From Brumimicrobium sp035497735 (lineage in GTDB: Bacteria; Bacteroidota; Bacteroidia; Flavobacteriales_D; Crocinitomicaceae): 64,000 nt of DNA. The stretch covers positions 60,725 to 124,724 of the forward strand of contig DATJCX010000065.1 in NCBI GenBank assembly GCA_035497735.1. Direction: 5' to 3'. A model generated the notes under the pieces. The model did not search any database. It was not told the origin of the DNA and saw nothing but the letters and a program-made list of their open reading frames with translations. The position numbers and the translations under genes were made by a program. Shown piece by piece: positions 18,663 through 27,276 of this stretch (position 1 is the stretch's first letter; every line of letters begins with the position of its first letter).

Positions 18663-19184
18663 ATGGAATACGTAACATACATTATTGTCGCATTAATACC
18701 AGCTTTAGCAATACTTTACACGGTAAGAAGTTTTCTAAAGAAGCACAACGAAAAAGATATTATTCGTTTAGAAGCAACATTGAGAACAGAGCGTCAGAAA
18801 TTCTTTCTTGAACCAAGAAGTGATGCTTACCAAAGAGTGGTGCTTTTTCTAGAGAGAATAACACCGCACAATTTAATTATGCGTCTACACAACAATAACA
18901 AAGGTGCAACTTTATTCCAAACGGAGCTTTTAAACAACATTCGTAGTGAATACGATCACAATGTAGCGCAACAATTATTTATCTCCCCTTCGGCATGGGA
19001 TTTGGTTAAGAAGAGTAAGGAAGAAACAATTAAAATCATCAATGTTGCAGCGCAACAATTAGAAGATGATGCTACAGCGATTGACTTAAGTCGTAAGATA
19101 TTCGAAATCGTTGCAGAGGTTGGTGAACTTCCTACTGAAATTGCAATCAATGCTATAAAGAAAGAATTCCAATCTTTATTCTAA
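18663..19184 (+). CDS. Conserved membrane-anchored protein of unknown function
   Basis: A 173-residue protein when started at the ATG at 18663; the TTG at 18645 lies inside the predicted promoter box and is rejected. One N-terminal membrane helix (YVTYIIVALIPALAILYTV) is followed by a charged cytoplasmic domain with predicted helices (RLHNNNKGATLFQTELLNNI; VAAQQLEDDATAIDLSRKIF). I know similar proteins across Bacteroidota only as hypothetical (a DUF7935-like label is possible). There is no catalytic motif. Confidence 0.75.
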   Translation: MEYVTYIIVALIPALAILYTVRSFLKKHNEKDIIRLEATLRTERQKFFLEPRSDAYQRVVLFLERITPHNLIMRLHNNNKGATLFQTELLNNIRSEYDHNVAQQLFISPSAWDLVKKSKEETIKIINVAAQQLEDDATAIDLSRKIFEIVAEVGELPTEIAINAIKKEFQSLF

Positions 19185-19269
19185 AATAGCTTGGTTTTAC
19201 AATTCATAAATAAGTCTAAAATTTAAAAACTTTAGATAATTTTTCGTAAATTTGATTAAGATTAAAAAC

Positions 19270-19902
19270 ATGAGCATGCGTAATTTAACTTTACTTTTTA
19301 TACTATTATTTACCTTTTCGAACATTAGTTTTGGACAAGAGGAAGAGAAATTAATCCAGTTTTCTGGAGTCTTGGTTTCTATTGACAGTCTAGATATGGT
19401 ATCTTATGCCACCATCATTGACAAGACGACTAAGAAAGGAACGATGTCAGATTACTATGGTTACTTCAGTTTTGTTACTAAGCCAGGTGATACAATTATC
19501 TTTAATGCTTTTGGATTTAAACCAAGTTCGTACATTGTACCAGATACTTTAACAGATATTCGCTATTCCATAATTCATTTAATGACACCAGACACCATGC
19601 TTTTACCAGAAGTGGATGTTTATCCATGGCCTTCAAAAGAACAATTTGCCAGAGCATTCGTAGAGATGGATCCATATGATGATGCATTGAGAAGAGCTCA
19701 ACGTCAACTTTCAGGAGAGAATTTAGCATTTATTGCTGCTAGAATGCCTACCGATGCTAGTTTGTCGTATAAATGGGATGCACAGCAAAACTTTACACGA
19801 CTGTACACGAAAGGTCAAACTCCAGTTAACAACTTGCTTAATCCAGCTGCGTGGAGCAGATTCATCCAATCATGGAAAGACGGAGATTTACAACGAAAGT
19901 AA
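19270..19902 (+). CDS. Exported protein with carboxypeptidase-regulatory-like (CarboxypepD_reg) domain
   Basis: A 210-residue protein when started at the ATG at 19270; the upstream TTG at 19252 lies before the hydrophobic signal sequence (NLTLLFILLFTFSNISFGQ). The mature N-terminus is a beta-sandwich of the CarboxypepD_reg-like type (FSGVLVSIDSLDMVSYATI ... GYFSFVTKPGDTIIFNAFGF), the domain often found before TonB receptors but here alone. The C-terminal half (EQFARAFVEMDPYDDALRRA) is helical and conserved in related hypothetical proteins. It probably acts in the periplasm. Function is unknown. Confidence 0.78.
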   Translation: MSMRNLTLLFILLFTFSNISFGQEEEKLIQFSGVLVSIDSLDMVSYATIIDKTTKKGTMSDYYGYFSFVTKPGDTIIFNAFGFKPSSYIVPDTLTDIRYSIIHLMTPDTMLLPEVDVYPWPSKEQFARAFVEMDPYDDALRRAQRQLSGENLAFIAARMPTDASLSYKWDAQQNFTRLYTKGQTPVNNLLNPAAWSRFIQSWKDGDLQRK

Positions 19903-19970
19903 ATCAGCAATCCTTCTAGTTTAGAATGAATTAATCAGATTTTTTTAGGGAAATAGACTGAATATTCAGT

Positions 19971-20513
19971 TTATGAATGTAGCTTATATCTTTTAAAGAA
20001 AGCTTCCCAATTCCAAAGGAAGTGGTCCATTACTGCATCCAATCTCTTTAAGAATAGAGGATTTGGCGTATCCATTGATTTGAAGTAGTCTTCTTGGTAT
20101 TGGTTCAGTCCGTACTTATAGAAAATCGCTTTAGACATACTATAAAGAACGATTTTAGAAGGATGATTTACCTTACTCATAAATGAAGAGTAGTGCTCAA
20201 AGTAGCCTTTGAACTCTTCTACTTCCATTTCAAATACATCTGCTAAACGTTCAAAAATAAGAGGCTCTAAACTTTTTTGTTGATTTGGTGAGAAATGTAC
20301 GCTAAGTGACTTGATATTTCCTACGATTACAATCATTGTGAAATGTCCGTCAGTTGCATTCGATAAATCAGGTACTCTAATGAAAGCCGTATCTTCTACA
20401 ATCAAATCCTTTACTTCTTCGAATCCTTGGTCGATCACTTCTAATATACCGTTCACAAACACATTGGAGAGTTGCTCATCAGTAAATCTTTTTTTGAATA
20501 TTGTGCTTAGCAT
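19971..20513 (-). CDS. Conserved hypothetical cytoplasmic protein
   Basis: A 180-residue protein with no signal peptide or membrane segment. It is mixed alpha/beta, with a beta-rich centre (HFTMIVIVGNIKSLSVHF) and aromatic-rich helices at the end (DAVMDHFLWNWEAFFKRYKL). No family is recognised. It is convergent with the exported protein to its left and divergent from the HlyD-type adaptor to its right. The ATG at 20513 is the only reasonable start. Codon use is like that of its neighbours. Confidence 0.7.
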   Translation of the reverse strand: MLSTIFKKRFTDEQLSNVFVNGILEVIDQGFEEVKDLIVEDTAFIRVPDLSNATDGHFTMIVIVGNIKSLSVHFSPNQQKSLEPLIFERLADVFEMEVEEFKGYFEHYSSFMSKVNHPSKIVLYSMSKAIFYKYGLNQYQEDYFKSMDTPNPLFLKRLDAVMDHFLWNWEAFFKRYKLHS

Positions 20514-20786
20514 ATTATGTATAATCGTATTAGTACTTTTACAAATTTAAGGATGTAGTTGTCTTCAACAACATATAGCACGTATACTTTTTCAACAAGA
20601 TTATTAACAATTGGTTGAAATCCATCGATTTTTAGGATAATTTTGACAGATTTAATAAAAAATCTCTTGATTTCCTATAAAATTCCCTTTCACCTAGAAA
20701 AATACATTTCTAACAATTACACTCTACCTTAATTGATTATCCTATCTATTCTGCTAATTTTGTACTGTTATTTGAGTATTAGTTCC

Positions 20787-21872
20787 ATGAAGACAAAGAA
20801 ATCGAAGATTGCCTTACTTATCCTCCTTATTATTGGATCAGTTGCTGTATTACTGAAATTTCTACCAACAAAAAGTAGTAATGAGTCACCAGAAACTCAA
20901 ATTGAGGTAGAGAAAGAAGAAAAGAAAGATGTAGAAGTAATTAAAATAGATGCTCCCGTGGAGAATAAAAACCTTTCTTATCAAGGACAAATCATTCCCA
21001 AAGAAATTCTAGCCGTTAAAATGAAAATAGCTGGTACAGTAAAAAAAGGCAGCAAAATTCTAAAGACTGGAACTTCCTTTAAAAAAGGAGATATTCTAAT
21101 TGAACTAGAACGAGTTGAAGTACTTTACACTTTATTAGCAACACGTACAAGTTTCAAAGCACTAGTTAAAGATGCACTACAAGATATTCAAGAAAAGTTG
21201 CCAAGTGAATTTGAAAAGTGGGTTCGATTTGAGGCGCAAATACAACGAACAGAACTTTTACCAAGCTTTCCTCCAATCAGTGGTGATGAAGAATTACAAT
21301 TGTTGATGGAATTGGATATACTTTCTGCTTATAGGAAGGTTCAAAAGACAGAAGAAAAAGCTGAAGACCATTTTTTCCTTGCCCCTTACGACGGCTTTAT
21401 TGTTTCATCTAACATTCATTCGGAAAAGAAAATTGAAGCCGACAAAGAGCTACTAACGATTGCTAAACAGCATTCTCTGATTGTTTCCACCACGATGAAT
21501 AAAGAAGAAGCCGAAAATCTTAAAAACTATAAAACATTTGTTTTTACAAATGCTTCCAATGACACCATTGATATTGGAAAACTACTAGAATTAAAAGAAA
21601 TAAAAAGTAATGATTTGGTTGAGGTTAACTTTAGTTTAAGTCCACAAAGAGCAAACTTCGTTGAAGAAAAGATAAACATCTCTATCCCCAAAGAAAAAAG
21701 CACAGCAACAATTCCTGCTTCCTCACTATATAACGATTCAATTTACATCTCAAAAAATGAGGTTTACGTAGAGACAGCTGTAGAAATAATTAGTAGAACG
21801 CAAGATTCGATTAAGGTAATCAATGATTTCGGTCCCTGTATCATTCTTAAGCATGGAAAAGATAGTCAATAA
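20787..21872 (+). CDS. HlyD/MFP-type periplasmic adaptor protein without a partner pump
   Basis: A 361-residue protein when started at the ATG at 20787, which directly precedes a membrane anchor (KIALLILLIIGSVAVLLKFL). The layout is that of membrane fusion proteins: a first barrel-sandwich half (LSYQGQIIPKEILAVKMKIA, GTSFKKGDILIELE), a helical hairpin, a second half (FFLAPYDGFIVSSNIHSEKK) and a beta-barrel region. Such adaptors link inner-membrane RND or ABC pumps to an outer-membrane channel. No pump or TolC-like gene is adjacent and the conserved sequence is weak, so it may serve a distant pump. Confidence 0.7.
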   Translation: MKTKKSKIALLILLIIGSVAVLLKFLPTKSSNESPETQIEVEKEEKKDVEVIKIDAPVENKNLSYQGQIIPKEILAVKMKIAGTVKKGSKILKTGTSFKKGDILIELERVEVLYTLLATRTSFKALVKDALQDIQEKLPSEFEKWVRFEAQIQRTELLPSFPPISGDEELQLLMELDILSAYRKVQKTEEKAEDHFFLAPYDGFIVSSNIHSEKKIEADKELLTIAKQHSLIVSTTMNKEEAENLKNYKTFVFTNASNDTIDIGKLLELKEIKSNDLVEVNFSLSPQRANFVEEKINISIPKEKSTATIPASSLYNDSIYISKNEVYVETAVEIISRTQDSIKVINDFGPCIILKHGKDSQ

Positions 21873-21876
21873 AAGA

Positions 21877-21994
21877 GAATGTCTCAAAACTGTAGAACTG
21901 CTTTGCCATTGCGAAACTTCGGATAAAATCATACTTGCGTATGCTTTCATTCTTATTTTCCATAACATAGACTGCCTTCAATTTTGAGACATCC
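21877..21994. repeat. 118-bp element with 16-bp terminal inverted repeats (MITE-like)
   Basis: The ends GAATGTCTCAAAACTG (21877-21892) and CAATTTTGAGACATCC (21979-21994) are inverted repeats matching at 14 of 16 positions. The interior holds a short palindrome (CATACTTGCGTATG) and no complete gene. The minus strand reads through as a short open frame, starting Met-Glu-Asn-Lys-Asn-Glu-Ser-Ile-Arg-Lys, that continues into the adjacent adaptor gene region. The size and ends fit a non-autonomous transposable element or an insertion-sequence remnant. No clear target-site duplication is visible. Confidence 0.45.
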
Positions 21995-22039
21995 AATATA
22001 TCGTGTAATCTGATCTTTTGATACAGCTTTCTAGAATTT

Positions 22040-22642
22040 TTAATCCGTCAAAGGCGTCACCATCTTATGCTGCTCGATTAGCTTTCTCATATTAATCAAT
22101 GCGTATCTCATTCTACCCAAAGCGGTATTGATACTAACATCTTTAAGCTCTGCAATATGTTTGAATGACATTCCTTTAAAAATTCTCATTGTAAGAATTT
22201 CCTTTTGTGATTCAGGTAAGTGATCGATAAGGTCAACCATTTGCTTCACCAATTCATTGTGAATAATTTCCTCTTCGATATTGCTATTTTGATCTTCTAA
22301 TAGATTAAAAATATTAAAGTCATCTGATTTTGAACTAGATTCAGAAATCATTCTCACTTTACTATTCTTTCTAAAATAATCGATTGTTAAGTTGTGACCA
22401 ATACGAATAGCCCAAGGCAAGAATTTACCTTCCTCGTTATAGTTACCTTTTCTAAGTGTATTAATTATTTTGATAAAAGTTTCTTGAAACAGATCTTGTG
22501 CAACATCTCGGTCTCTAACTTTTATTAATATATAATTGTATATTTTACTTTTGTGTCGTTTTAAAAGCACTTCAAATGCTTTTTCGTTTCCATTGACGTA
22601 CAACACAACAAGCTCTTTATCTTCTAGTTTTGCTAAATTCAT
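22040..22642 (-). CDS. ECF-type RNA polymerase sigma factor
   Basis: A 200-residue sigma-70 family protein. Region 2 covers about residues 20-95, with DVAQDLFQETFIKI and the -10-binding segment FLPWAIRIGHNLTIDYFR. Region 4 covers about 135-185, with LPESQKEILTMRIFKGMSF and a helix-turn-helix near IAELKDVSINTALGRMRYAL. An acidic linker of about 30 residues separates them. No anti-sigma gene is adjacent. This form is a widely conserved general ECF factor in Bacteroidota. It may be transcribed separately, since 261 bp separate it from the lipoprotein upstream. Its regulon is unknown. Confidence 0.92.
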   Translation of the reverse strand: MNLAKLEDKELVVLYVNGNEKAFEVLLKRHKSKIYNYILIKVRDRDVAQDLFQETFIKIINTLRKGNYNEEGKFLPWAIRIGHNLTIDYFRKNSKVRMISESSSKSDDFNIFNLLEDQNSNIEEEIIHNELVKQMVDLIDHLPESQKEILTMRIFKGMSFKHIAELKDVSINTALGRMRYALINMRKLIEQHKMVTPLTD

Positions 22643-22843
22643 AGTTACTCAATTAAGATTAATAATTTTGCTTTATTTCTTTAAATAGTTTTAGAGTAAA
22701 AATGTTTCTATACGCGCTTGTTTTATGTTTATACAATAATCAAATATAAGACTAATTCTTTTAATAACAATAATCAGTCCGAAAATTTAATCCTCTATTT
22801 ATTAAACGTAAGTAGTTGTTGATTGGTTGGTAAAATACATTAA

Positions 22844-22877
22844 AAAAAAGAGCTGATTCTAAAATCAGCTCTTTTTT
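22844..22877 (-). terminator. Rho-independent terminator of the OmpA/TPR lipoprotein gene
   Basis: A perfect 15-bp stem, AAAAAAGAGCTGATT paired with AATCAGCTCTTTTTT, has a CTAA loop. It lies 27 bp beyond the stop of the lipoprotein gene. The A/T tracts on both sides would also make it work in the other direction. Confidence 0.85.
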
Positions 22878-22903
22878 GAAAGAATATATTGATAAATATC
22901 TAA

Positions 22904-24613
22904 TTACTTTACAATTGCTGTAAATGCAGCATTCTCAAGGTATTTGATGAATTCTCTATCTTTCATAGCCTTAGCTTTTAAAGAACCATCCTTTGCAAAT
23001 GCATTTTTCAAATTAGAAACTATCTCTCCTAAGTTATCATTGTGTGCAGCAACAATTGCTTTTAAGTAATATCCTTGAGCTGTCTCAGCATCGTCAGAAT
23101 TATCAATTGTTGATTTTGCTTTTCCAGCGTTTTTATTTAACAACTGAGCTAATCCTTTGTTAAATGTATCTTCACCACCGAAGTTAGCAATTGCATCTTC
23201 ATAGTTACCATCTTGGATGTTTAAAATTCCTTTGTTGTAAGAAACCTCATCACCAGCTCCACTAGCAGCAGCTAATAAAGTTGCAGCAGCTTCACGGTTA
23301 CCATTCACTCCTTCGATTGCAGCTAAGTTATTTTTAGAAACAGCATTTTCTTTAATACCGTTTGCTTTTTCAAACTGCGCTTTAGCTGAAGCTAAATCAT
23401 TTTGTAGGTAGTAAATCACACCAACGTTGTTTGCTGGACGGAAATCATTTGGATAATTTGCCTCTGCAGCCTTGTAAATACGCATTTTCTCTCCTAAGTC
23501 ATCAGTTAACGTTGCAGCGAACAAAACTTCTTCAATCTTTAATGATTTGATGTTAGTTTTAGATAAGTCTATTAACTCCTCATCAGTATAACCTGTTAGT
23601 TCGTAGTTAACTTTAATCTCAGCACGACGCTGTCCTGGGAAAATGTTTTTATCTAAGTATAAGTAAGTACTTAAGTCACGAATTGCTTGCTCACGTTGAT
23701 CTGAAGATGAGTACATCTCTAAGATTCTTAAAATACGGTCTTTGTCAGCCTTATCTACGTTAGAAGCTTCTAAAGATTCTTTGAATCCTTTGTAGTCTTC
23801 ACCTTTACCGATAGTTGAGTAGTTACCTTCTTCTTGTGCATATTCATTAGCAATCTTTTTCTTACCTGCTATTTGCATTACTGCTTTCTTAGCTGTTTCA
23901 GAACGATTTGTAGAAAGTTCATTATTTTTCCCTTCCTCACCCTCGATAGATGCGTATGCTTCAATAACGATTCCAGTTACTTTAATTCTGTCATTAGTTT
24001 CAGCTTCCGTTAAGAAAGTTTCTAAATCTTTAATTTCAGTTCTGTTTAACTCTGTTGGGCGAACAACTGGACTACCTTTTAAATAGTTGATTTGTGCGAT
24101 TTGAGTTTCGTTAGTAACACGCTCGAAGTTGTCTTTACCTACGATAACACGGAAATCTTTATTTACTAATAAAGGAGTAACGATAGTTGCATCAGCAATT
24201 TTCATTGTTTCGATTTCTCCTTTTTCTTTTCCTTTCTTATAAAGTGTACCTGTAACTGTTAAATCAGCTACTTCCATATCTGGAGCGTAATCAATTACTT
24301 CCTCATATGTGAATGTACCACCTGTTTTACGTGGAATTACAACACCGTTAGCCGTTGCATTCTCACCTACAATTGTAATTGGTTTTAACGCGTGATTACC
24401 TAATTTTGGCTCAATCTCTGCGTAAACATTCTTTTTGATTGACTTTTCCGGAACTGTTACTTCTACTTTAACTTTAACCTTATCACCATGCATTTCTAAT
24501 GGATCTGGTGTTACAGTATAATCAACATCTTTTAATAAATCACAACTCGTAGTTGTCATTAATCCTGCTACAGCAATCAACGCTATACTTTTAATGCTTT
24601 TTTTCATTATCAT
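22904..24613 (-). CDS. Lipoprotein with OmpA-like domain and TPR repeats
   Basis: A 569-residue protein with a lipoprotein signal (IALIAVAGLMTTTSC). An N-terminal beta-rich region spans about residues 30-180. An OmpA-like domain spans about 190-345 (IVIEAYASIEGEEGKNNELS, NRSETAKKAVM) and would bind peptidoglycan. TPR units from about 355 onward (YPNDFRPANNVGVIYYLQND, ASAKAQFEKANGIKENAVSK) mediate protein contacts. The protein would tether an outer-membrane complex to the cell wall. It starts at ATG 24613, or two codons later at the ATG at 24607. It is flanked by an ECF sigma gene and folK and ends in a strong terminator, so it is probably a single, well-expressed gene. Confidence 0.82.
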   Translation of the reverse strand: MIMKKSIKSIALIAVAGLMTTTSCDLLKDVDYTVTPDPLEMHGDKVKVKVEVTVPEKSIKKNVYAEIEPKLGNHALKPITIVGENATANGVVIPRKTGGTFTYEEVIDYAPDMEVADLTVTGTLYKKGKEKGEIETMKIADATIVTPLLVNKDFRVIVGKDNFERVTNETQIAQINYLKGSPVVRPTELNRTEIKDLETFLTEAETNDRIKVTGIVIEAYASIEGEEGKNNELSTNRSETAKKAVMQIAGKKKIANEYAQEEGNYSTIGKGEDYKGFKESLEASNVDKADKDRILRILEMYSSSDQREQAIRDLSTYLYLDKNIFPGQRRAEIKVNYELTGYTDEELIDLSKTNIKSLKIEEVLFAATLTDDLGEKMRIYKAAEANYPNDFRPANNVGVIYYLQNDLASAKAQFEKANGIKENAVSKNNLAAIEGVNGNREAAATLLAAASGAGDEVSYNKGILNIQDGNYEDAIANFGGEDTFNKGLAQLLNKNAGKAKSTIDNSDDAETAQGYYLKAIVAAHNDNLGEIVSNLKNAFAKDGSLKAKAMKDREFIKYLENAAFTAIVK

Positions 24614-24699
24614 AATCTATTTCTTTCGTTTAAATTCTTTACAAAATTAATGTTTTTTTTTAATTAAACATTGTAGATTTTTCGAAAACTTGTTAAGAT

Positions 24700-25206
24700 T
24701 TACAAATGCAAATACAATACAACATCTTTTGTATCGTTTAAAAACGCTTTCAACTCAATTATAGATAGTTGTTTTACAGGATCAACAAAGTCAGGTAAAA
24801 TCTCTGCAAGCGGCACTAAAACAAAGCTTCTATCGTATAATAAAGGGTGTGGAACACGGAGGTTTTCGTCTTGAACAATGCGTTCGCCATGGTAAAGGAT
24901 ATCTATATCAATAACACGGGAATTATATCTATTATTTTGTGATTTTTTAACTCTACCAAGCTCTTTTTCGACCTTTTTAGTGATTTGCAACACTTCTTGA
25001 GGTGATTTTGAAGTCGAAAAATAAGCGCAGCAATTAAGAAATAAATCTTCTGACTCAAAGCCCCAAGGAACTGTTTCATAAAAAGATGAAACAATTAAAG
25101 AAGTATTGAATTCAATTTCCAATAACTGAATTGCATCTCTTAGGAAGGCCACCCTATCTCCAAGATTACCCCCTAAACTTAAAACAACTCTATTCTCCTC
25201 CTCCAT
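24700..25206 (-). CDS. folK: 2-amino-4-hydroxy-6-hydroxymethyldihydropteridine pyrophosphokinase
   Basis: A 168-residue HPPK. It has the N-terminal SLGGNLGDR loop, the FYETVPWGFESEDLFLNC segment, and the catalytic signature with Arg and Asp residues in RYNSRVIDIDILYHG followed by VPHPLLYDRSFVLVPL. It transfers pyrophosphate from ATP to the pterin before DHPS in folate synthesis, in the cytoplasm. Length and motifs are normal. It starts at ATG 25206 and faces sppA divergently across 172 bp. Confidence 0.96.
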   Translation of the reverse strand: MEEENRVVLSLGGNLGDRVAFLRDAIQLLEIEFNTSLIVSSFYETVPWGFESEDLFLNCCAYFSTSKSPQEVLQITKKVEKELGRVKKSQNNRYNSRVIDIDILYHGERIVQDENLRVPHPLLYDRSFVLVPLAEILPDFVDPVKQLSIIELKAFLNDTKDVVLYLHL

Positions 25207-25378
25207 TAATCTTAGCTTTTAGTCTACCAATAAAAAAGTATTGACTCCTTTTATACCTTTATTTATTGTAAAGTTAAAAATTCATCATATTTTTACAAAT
25301 GATTTGTATAACACAAATATTACTTATATATCTATTTTAGAGTTTATACAAGCGTAATTATTTTAATAAATTTATTTT

Positions 25379-27175
25379 ATGTCGGAAAAGAAAGTATCGT
25401 TTTGGCGCGTGTTTTGGCCAAGTTTAATCGCAGGTTTTGCTGTAATCGCATTAATTTTTATGTTTTTCACAACAGTAATAGGTTCTATGTTTACAGGTGC
25501 AGTGAGCACATCCTCTCCAACAAATAACAAAACAATCTTACAACTAAACTTAAGTGATGAGATTGCTGAAGTGGCGGATGGAAAAATCAACATTGATCTT
25601 TTCAACATGGGAATTCAATCAAAAATTGGACTAGCTGGTTTATTGCACGGATTCGAGAAAGCTGCAACAGACAACAGTATTAAGGGTATTTATATTGAGT
25701 TGACAAACGCTATGTGCGGATTCGCTACAGCAACTGAAATCAGAAATGCAATTAAAAGATTCCAAGAAGAGTCTGGGAAATTTGTAGTGGCTTACCACAG
25801 TGGTGAGATGGTTTCATTAAAACAATACTATATTGCTTCTGCAGCAAATGAAAGTTATGGTTTTCATTCAACAAACATGGACTTTAGAGGTCTAGGAGCG
25901 GAATTAATGTTTTTCAAAGGTCTTGCAGACAAGTTAGAAATTGAAATGCAAGTGATTCGTGGGTCTAACAACGACTTTAAAAGTGCAGTTGAACCATACT
26001 TCCTAAAAGAAATGAGTGACTCAAGCCGTTTGCAAATTGAAACGTACTTAACGAACATTTGGACAGAACTCAAAACGAGTATCGGTAAAGATAGAAACAT
26101 TTCAGTTGCAGAATTAGATGCATTAGCGGAAAGCGGAAAAATCAGAAAGATGACAGATGCAGTGACCTTTAAGTTAATCAACGACACAAAGTATAAAGAT
26201 GAAATCTTAACGTTATTAGCGGAGAAAGTTGAAGTTAAAGACGTAAAGGACTTGAATTTGATGAGTTTTGAAAAATACGCTCAAAGTAAATTGATGGATC
26301 AGCAAAACATTGCAAACGCTAAGGGAGCAAACATAGCTGTAATTATCGCTGAAGGTGGAATCGCAGTTAACGGAGATGGAATTGCTAGTACTAAGTTAAC
26401 AAAGTTAATTCGTGAAGCTAGAAATGACAAAGACATTAAGACAATCGTCTTAAGAGTTAATTCTCCAGGAGGTAGTGCACTTGCAAGTGAGGAAATTTGG
26501 AGGGAAGTTAAATTAGCAAATGATGAAAAGAAAGTAATTATTTCAATGGGAGACGTTGCTGCTTCAGGCGGTTATTATATAGCTGCTCCAGGATACAAGA
26601 TTTTTGCTGAAGAAAACACAATCACTGGTTCAATCGGTGTATTTGGAATGATTCCATATGCAGGAAAAGCTGCTGAAGATAAATTAGGTTTAACTTTTGA
26701 CAGAGTTGCAACAAACAAGTTCGCTGCTCCTATGAGTTTATTTAAAAAATTAACACCAGAGGAATTTGCAATCGTTCAAGACGAAGTAGATTATATCTAT
26801 GATGAATTCTTAGGAAGAGTTTCAGAAGGAAGAGGATTGTCAAAAGAGCAAGTGAATGTTGTTGCTAGAGGTCGTGTTTGGACCGGTAGAGATGCTTTAA
26901 GAGTCGGACTAGTTGACACTATTGGCGGCGTTAAAGATGCAATTGCATATGCTGCTAAGGAAGCTGGTATTGACAAACCAATCGTAAGATATTACCCAAG
27001 ACTTAAGAAAGAAGCATGGGCTGATATTGTAGAATCATTTAAAGAAGAAACTACTGGATCAACTGGTGATAATTCAAAAATGACAAAAGAGTTAATTCAA
27101 ACTTATAGACAAATTAAGTCTATTGAAAACATAGTAGGAATTCAAGCAAGATTACCATATATGATTAATTGGTAA
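25379..27175 (+). CDS. sppA: Signal peptide peptidase SppA (long, 67K type)
   Basis: A 598-residue protein with one N-terminal membrane helix (about residues 14-38) and two tandem S49 peptidase halves. The catalytic dyad is visible. The base is Lys201 in DFKSAVEPY of the first half, and the nucleophile is Ser396 in GDVAASGGYYIAAPG of the second half; LRVNSPGGSALASEE lines the oxyanion region. The enzyme degrades cleaved signal peptides at the outer face of the inner membrane. A strong terminator follows, so the gene forms its own unit. Confidence 0.95.
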   Translation: MSEKKVSFWRVFWPSLIAGFAVIALIFMFFTTVIGSMFTGAVSTSSPTNNKTILQLNLSDEIAEVADGKINIDLFNMGIQSKIGLAGLLHGFEKAATDNSIKGIYIELTNAMCGFATATEIRNAIKRFQEESGKFVVAYHSGEMVSLKQYYIASAANESYGFHSTNMDFRGLGAELMFFKGLADKLEIEMQVIRGSNNDFKSAVEPYFLKEMSDSSRLQIETYLTNIWTELKTSIGKDRNISVAELDALAESGKIRKMTDAVTFKLINDTKYKDEILTLLAEKVEVKDVKDLNLMSFEKYAQSKLMDQQNIANAKGANIAVIIAEGGIAVNGDGIASTKLTKLIREARNDKDIKTIVLRVNSPGGSALASEEIWREVKLANDEKKVIISMGDVAASGGYYIAAPGYKIFAEENTITGSIGVFGMIPYAGKAAEDKLGLTFDRVATNKFAAPMSLFKKLTPEEFAIVQDEVDYIYDEFLGRVSEGRGLSKEQVNVVARGRVWTGRDALRVGLVDTIGGVKDAIAYAAKEAGIDKPIVRYYPRLKKEAWADIVESFKEETTGSTGDNSKMTKELIQTYRQIKSIENIVGIQARLPYMINW

Positions 27176-27189
27176 TCGAATATTATTTC

Positions 27190-27220
27190 AAAAAGGAGGG
27201 ACATGCCCTCCTTTTTTTTT
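27190..27220 (+). terminator. Rho-independent terminator of sppA
   Basis: The stem AAAAGGAGGG pairs with CCCTCCTTTT around an ACATG loop, followed by a T run, 15 bp after the sppA stop. Confidence 0.85.
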
Positions 27221-27276
27221 CTTAAAACACCGCTACTTCTATTATAACTCTTATTTTTACAATAAAAAAATCATTC

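Noticed and set aside
21750..21968. A 72-residue minus-strand frame spanning the adaptor end and the inverted-repeat element
   Set aside because: It overlaps the adaptor gene and the element, and has no recognisable domain; it is better seen as read-through of the element.
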